From: Bacteroidaceae bacterium
Lineage (GTDB): Bacteria; Bacteroidota; Bacteroidia; Bacteroidales; Bacteroidaceae
DNA length: 43,816 nt
Assembly: GCA_017471185.1 (NCBI GenBank)
Contig: JAFUVZ010000075.1
Location: 1-43,816 of the forward strand
Direction: 5' to 3'
This document shows, piece by piece, positions 43,137 to 43,816 of the stretch; the stretch's first letter is position 1, and the number at the start of each line of letters is the position of its first letter. A model generated the notes under the pieces. That model had not been told where the DNA came from. It did not search any database and saw only the letters and a program-made list of their open reading frames with translations. The position numbers and the translations under genes were made by a program.

Positions 43137-43225
43137 ACTTACCTATCTTTAATGTCACTCTCGCAAAGTTACTGCTTTTATTCAGAAAAACAAACAACCG
43201 TGCTATTTTCACAGACGGCACGGCT
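42753..43225. repeat. 473-bp direct repeat, unit B
   Basis: Gap-free match to 41241-41713. It carries copy B with its promoter and, at its left end, AAGTAGTAAGG, which equals the last codons of the DUF3237 gene. Its left flank is the hsdS remnant and its right flank is non-coding. Confidence 0.9.
43164..43194 (-). promoter_or_regulatory. Promoter of A1S_2505-like copy B
   Basis: On the minus strand TTTG (43191-43194) and TAACTTTG (43164-43171), spacer 19 bases, identical to copy A. Confidence 0.7.
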
Positions 43226-43277
43226 GAAATCTACTCAGAAAATGAAACTTTCAGAAAGCAATCAACAGATTTTAACT

Positions 43278-43303
43278 AAAAGCGGAAAAAATTTTCCGCT
43301 TTT
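43278..43303. terminator. Terminator of the M15 peptidase gene
   Basis: AAAAGCGGAAAA (43278-43289), two-base centre AA, TTTTCCGCTTTT (43292-43303): a 12-bp perfect stem with A/T-rich arms that give a tail in both directions. It lies 14 bases after the M15 stop. Confidence 0.8.
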
Positions 43304-43317
43304 TCCATATTCGTTAA

Positions 43318-43816
43318 CTATTGCAGTATAAACCCAATCTTCCTACGATTATCCTTCGGCCTTGCTGCAAAATGCAGCCAATAGACGGTGCCTCGTCGTT
43401 CAAGGAATAGTTCATCAAACTCTTGCCTTTTCTGGTCGGCAATGTCTATGAGGATGGTCATGTAACGGAGGGCCTGCTCAACGCCTGCACAACGGATATC
43501 TACCGCACAACCCCTCATGTGGTTGGAGGTTTTCGAGGGGGTCAGCCCTGCTTTCTCCATCGCCCGCATCACTTGGTAGGAACGGAAGCCCTGATTGATC
43601 ACTAAGGGTTCTACATCTTTAGAGGTGTAATAGTCCTCGATACTATTCAGCACATAAATGGTGTTATAGTTGAAGCGCAATTCCTCCAGCCAATCTTCGC
43701 AAAGGTGAATCAGGTTTTCCACAGCCTCCAACGGAGGCTCATTATTGTCTTCAGTCTTGAAACTGGTCTTGGTCAACTCTCCGAGCAAAAAGTGCTCGGA
43801 GAGGTGCTTGGTTCTG
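43318..43816 (-). CDS. Phage-type M15 peptidase (D-Ala-D-Ala carboxypeptidase-like), 5' end outside window
   Basis: The frame is open to the window's right edge and reads RTKHLSEHFLLGELTKTSFK at its start; KxLSEHFxLxEL is the usual opening of Peptidase_M15_3 proteins, so only a few residues are missing and a TTG at 43788 is not the true start. Family elements: NQGFRSYQVMRAME, KTSNHMRGCAVDIRC (His and Asp of the zinc site) and YWLHFAARP (second His). Such enzymes trim peptidoglycan cross-links and are common near Bacteroidota phages and conjugative elements. Here it closes the accessory patch. Confidence 0.85.
   Translation of the reverse strand, partial: RTKHLSEHFLLGELTKTSFKTEDNNEPPLEAVENLIHLCEDWLEELRFNYNTIYVLNSIEDYYTSKDVEPLVINQGFRSYQVMRAMEKAGLTPSKTSNHMRGCAVDIRCAGVEQALRYMTILIDIADQKRQEFDELFLERRGTVYWLHFAARPKDNRRKIGFILQ

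Overview
The window looks like a piece of a Bacteroidales chromosome, most likely Prevotellaceae (Prevotella/Segatella type). Support: many genes are preceded by the Bacteroidota promoter form (TTTG about 19-21 bases upstream of TAnnTTTG) rather than by -35/-10 boxes and strong Shine-Dalgarno sites; the metabolic set (methylmalonyl-CoA mutase pair, indolepyruvate oxidoreductase without a ferredoxin tail, CotH-type lipoprotein, GH9/GH20 enzymes, many SPII lipoproteins) is typical of gut or rumen Bacteroidales. Species cannot be fixed from the sequence alone.

Layout. 1-360: upstream region with an 8-bp tandem repeat, three phased 22-bp repeats and a promoter. 361-7703 (+): a seven-gene arylpyruvate/arylacetate cluster: omega-amidase-like nitrilase, IorA, IorB, aminotransferase, two phenylacetate-CoA ligases and a tandem ACT protein. 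7732-12335 (+): secreted esterase, GH9 glycosidase, and a lipoprotein-type cyclohexadienyl dehydratase (PheC-like). 12400-12472 (-): tRNA-Lys(UUU). 12626-19352: SlyD-like isomerase, CyuA/YhaM-type cysteine desulfidase, chorismate synthase, M20 dipeptidase, topoisomerase III. 19440-21963 (-): CotH-like lipoprotein, a 580-bp gap filled with repeats and hairpins, and a small lipoprotein. 22135-31137 (-): membrane MutS-like ATPase overlapping nagA, a candidate small RNA/leader, mutB, mutA, and a GH20 hexosaminidase. 31272-34540 (+): AspT-type transporter, two tandem palindromes, and an AAA ATPase with a nuclease-like tail. 34562-39658 (-): SDR oxidoreductase and tannase-like esterase pair, then a Sel1 protein and beta-helix lipoprotein pair. 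39840-41254 (+): secreted alpha/beta hydrolase and DUF3237 protein. 41229-43816 (-): a scrambled accessory patch with a 473-bp duplication, a truncated umuD, an hsdS remnant, an AT-rich orphan lipoprotein, and a phage-type M15 peptidase running off the window.

How the genes fit together. The first operon can interconvert aromatic amino acids, arylpyruvates, arylacetyl-CoA and free arylacetates; the adjacent omega-amidase suggests glutamine as amino donor. PheC-like dehydratase and chorismate synthase nearby add de novo aromatic steps. GH20 and NagA belong to N-acetylglucosamine use; MutA/MutB to the succinate-propionate route. The most unusual parts are the omega-amidase-coupled aromatic operon, the candidate RNA before nagA, the tandem palindromes before the AAA ATPase, and the duplicated/truncated patch at the right end.
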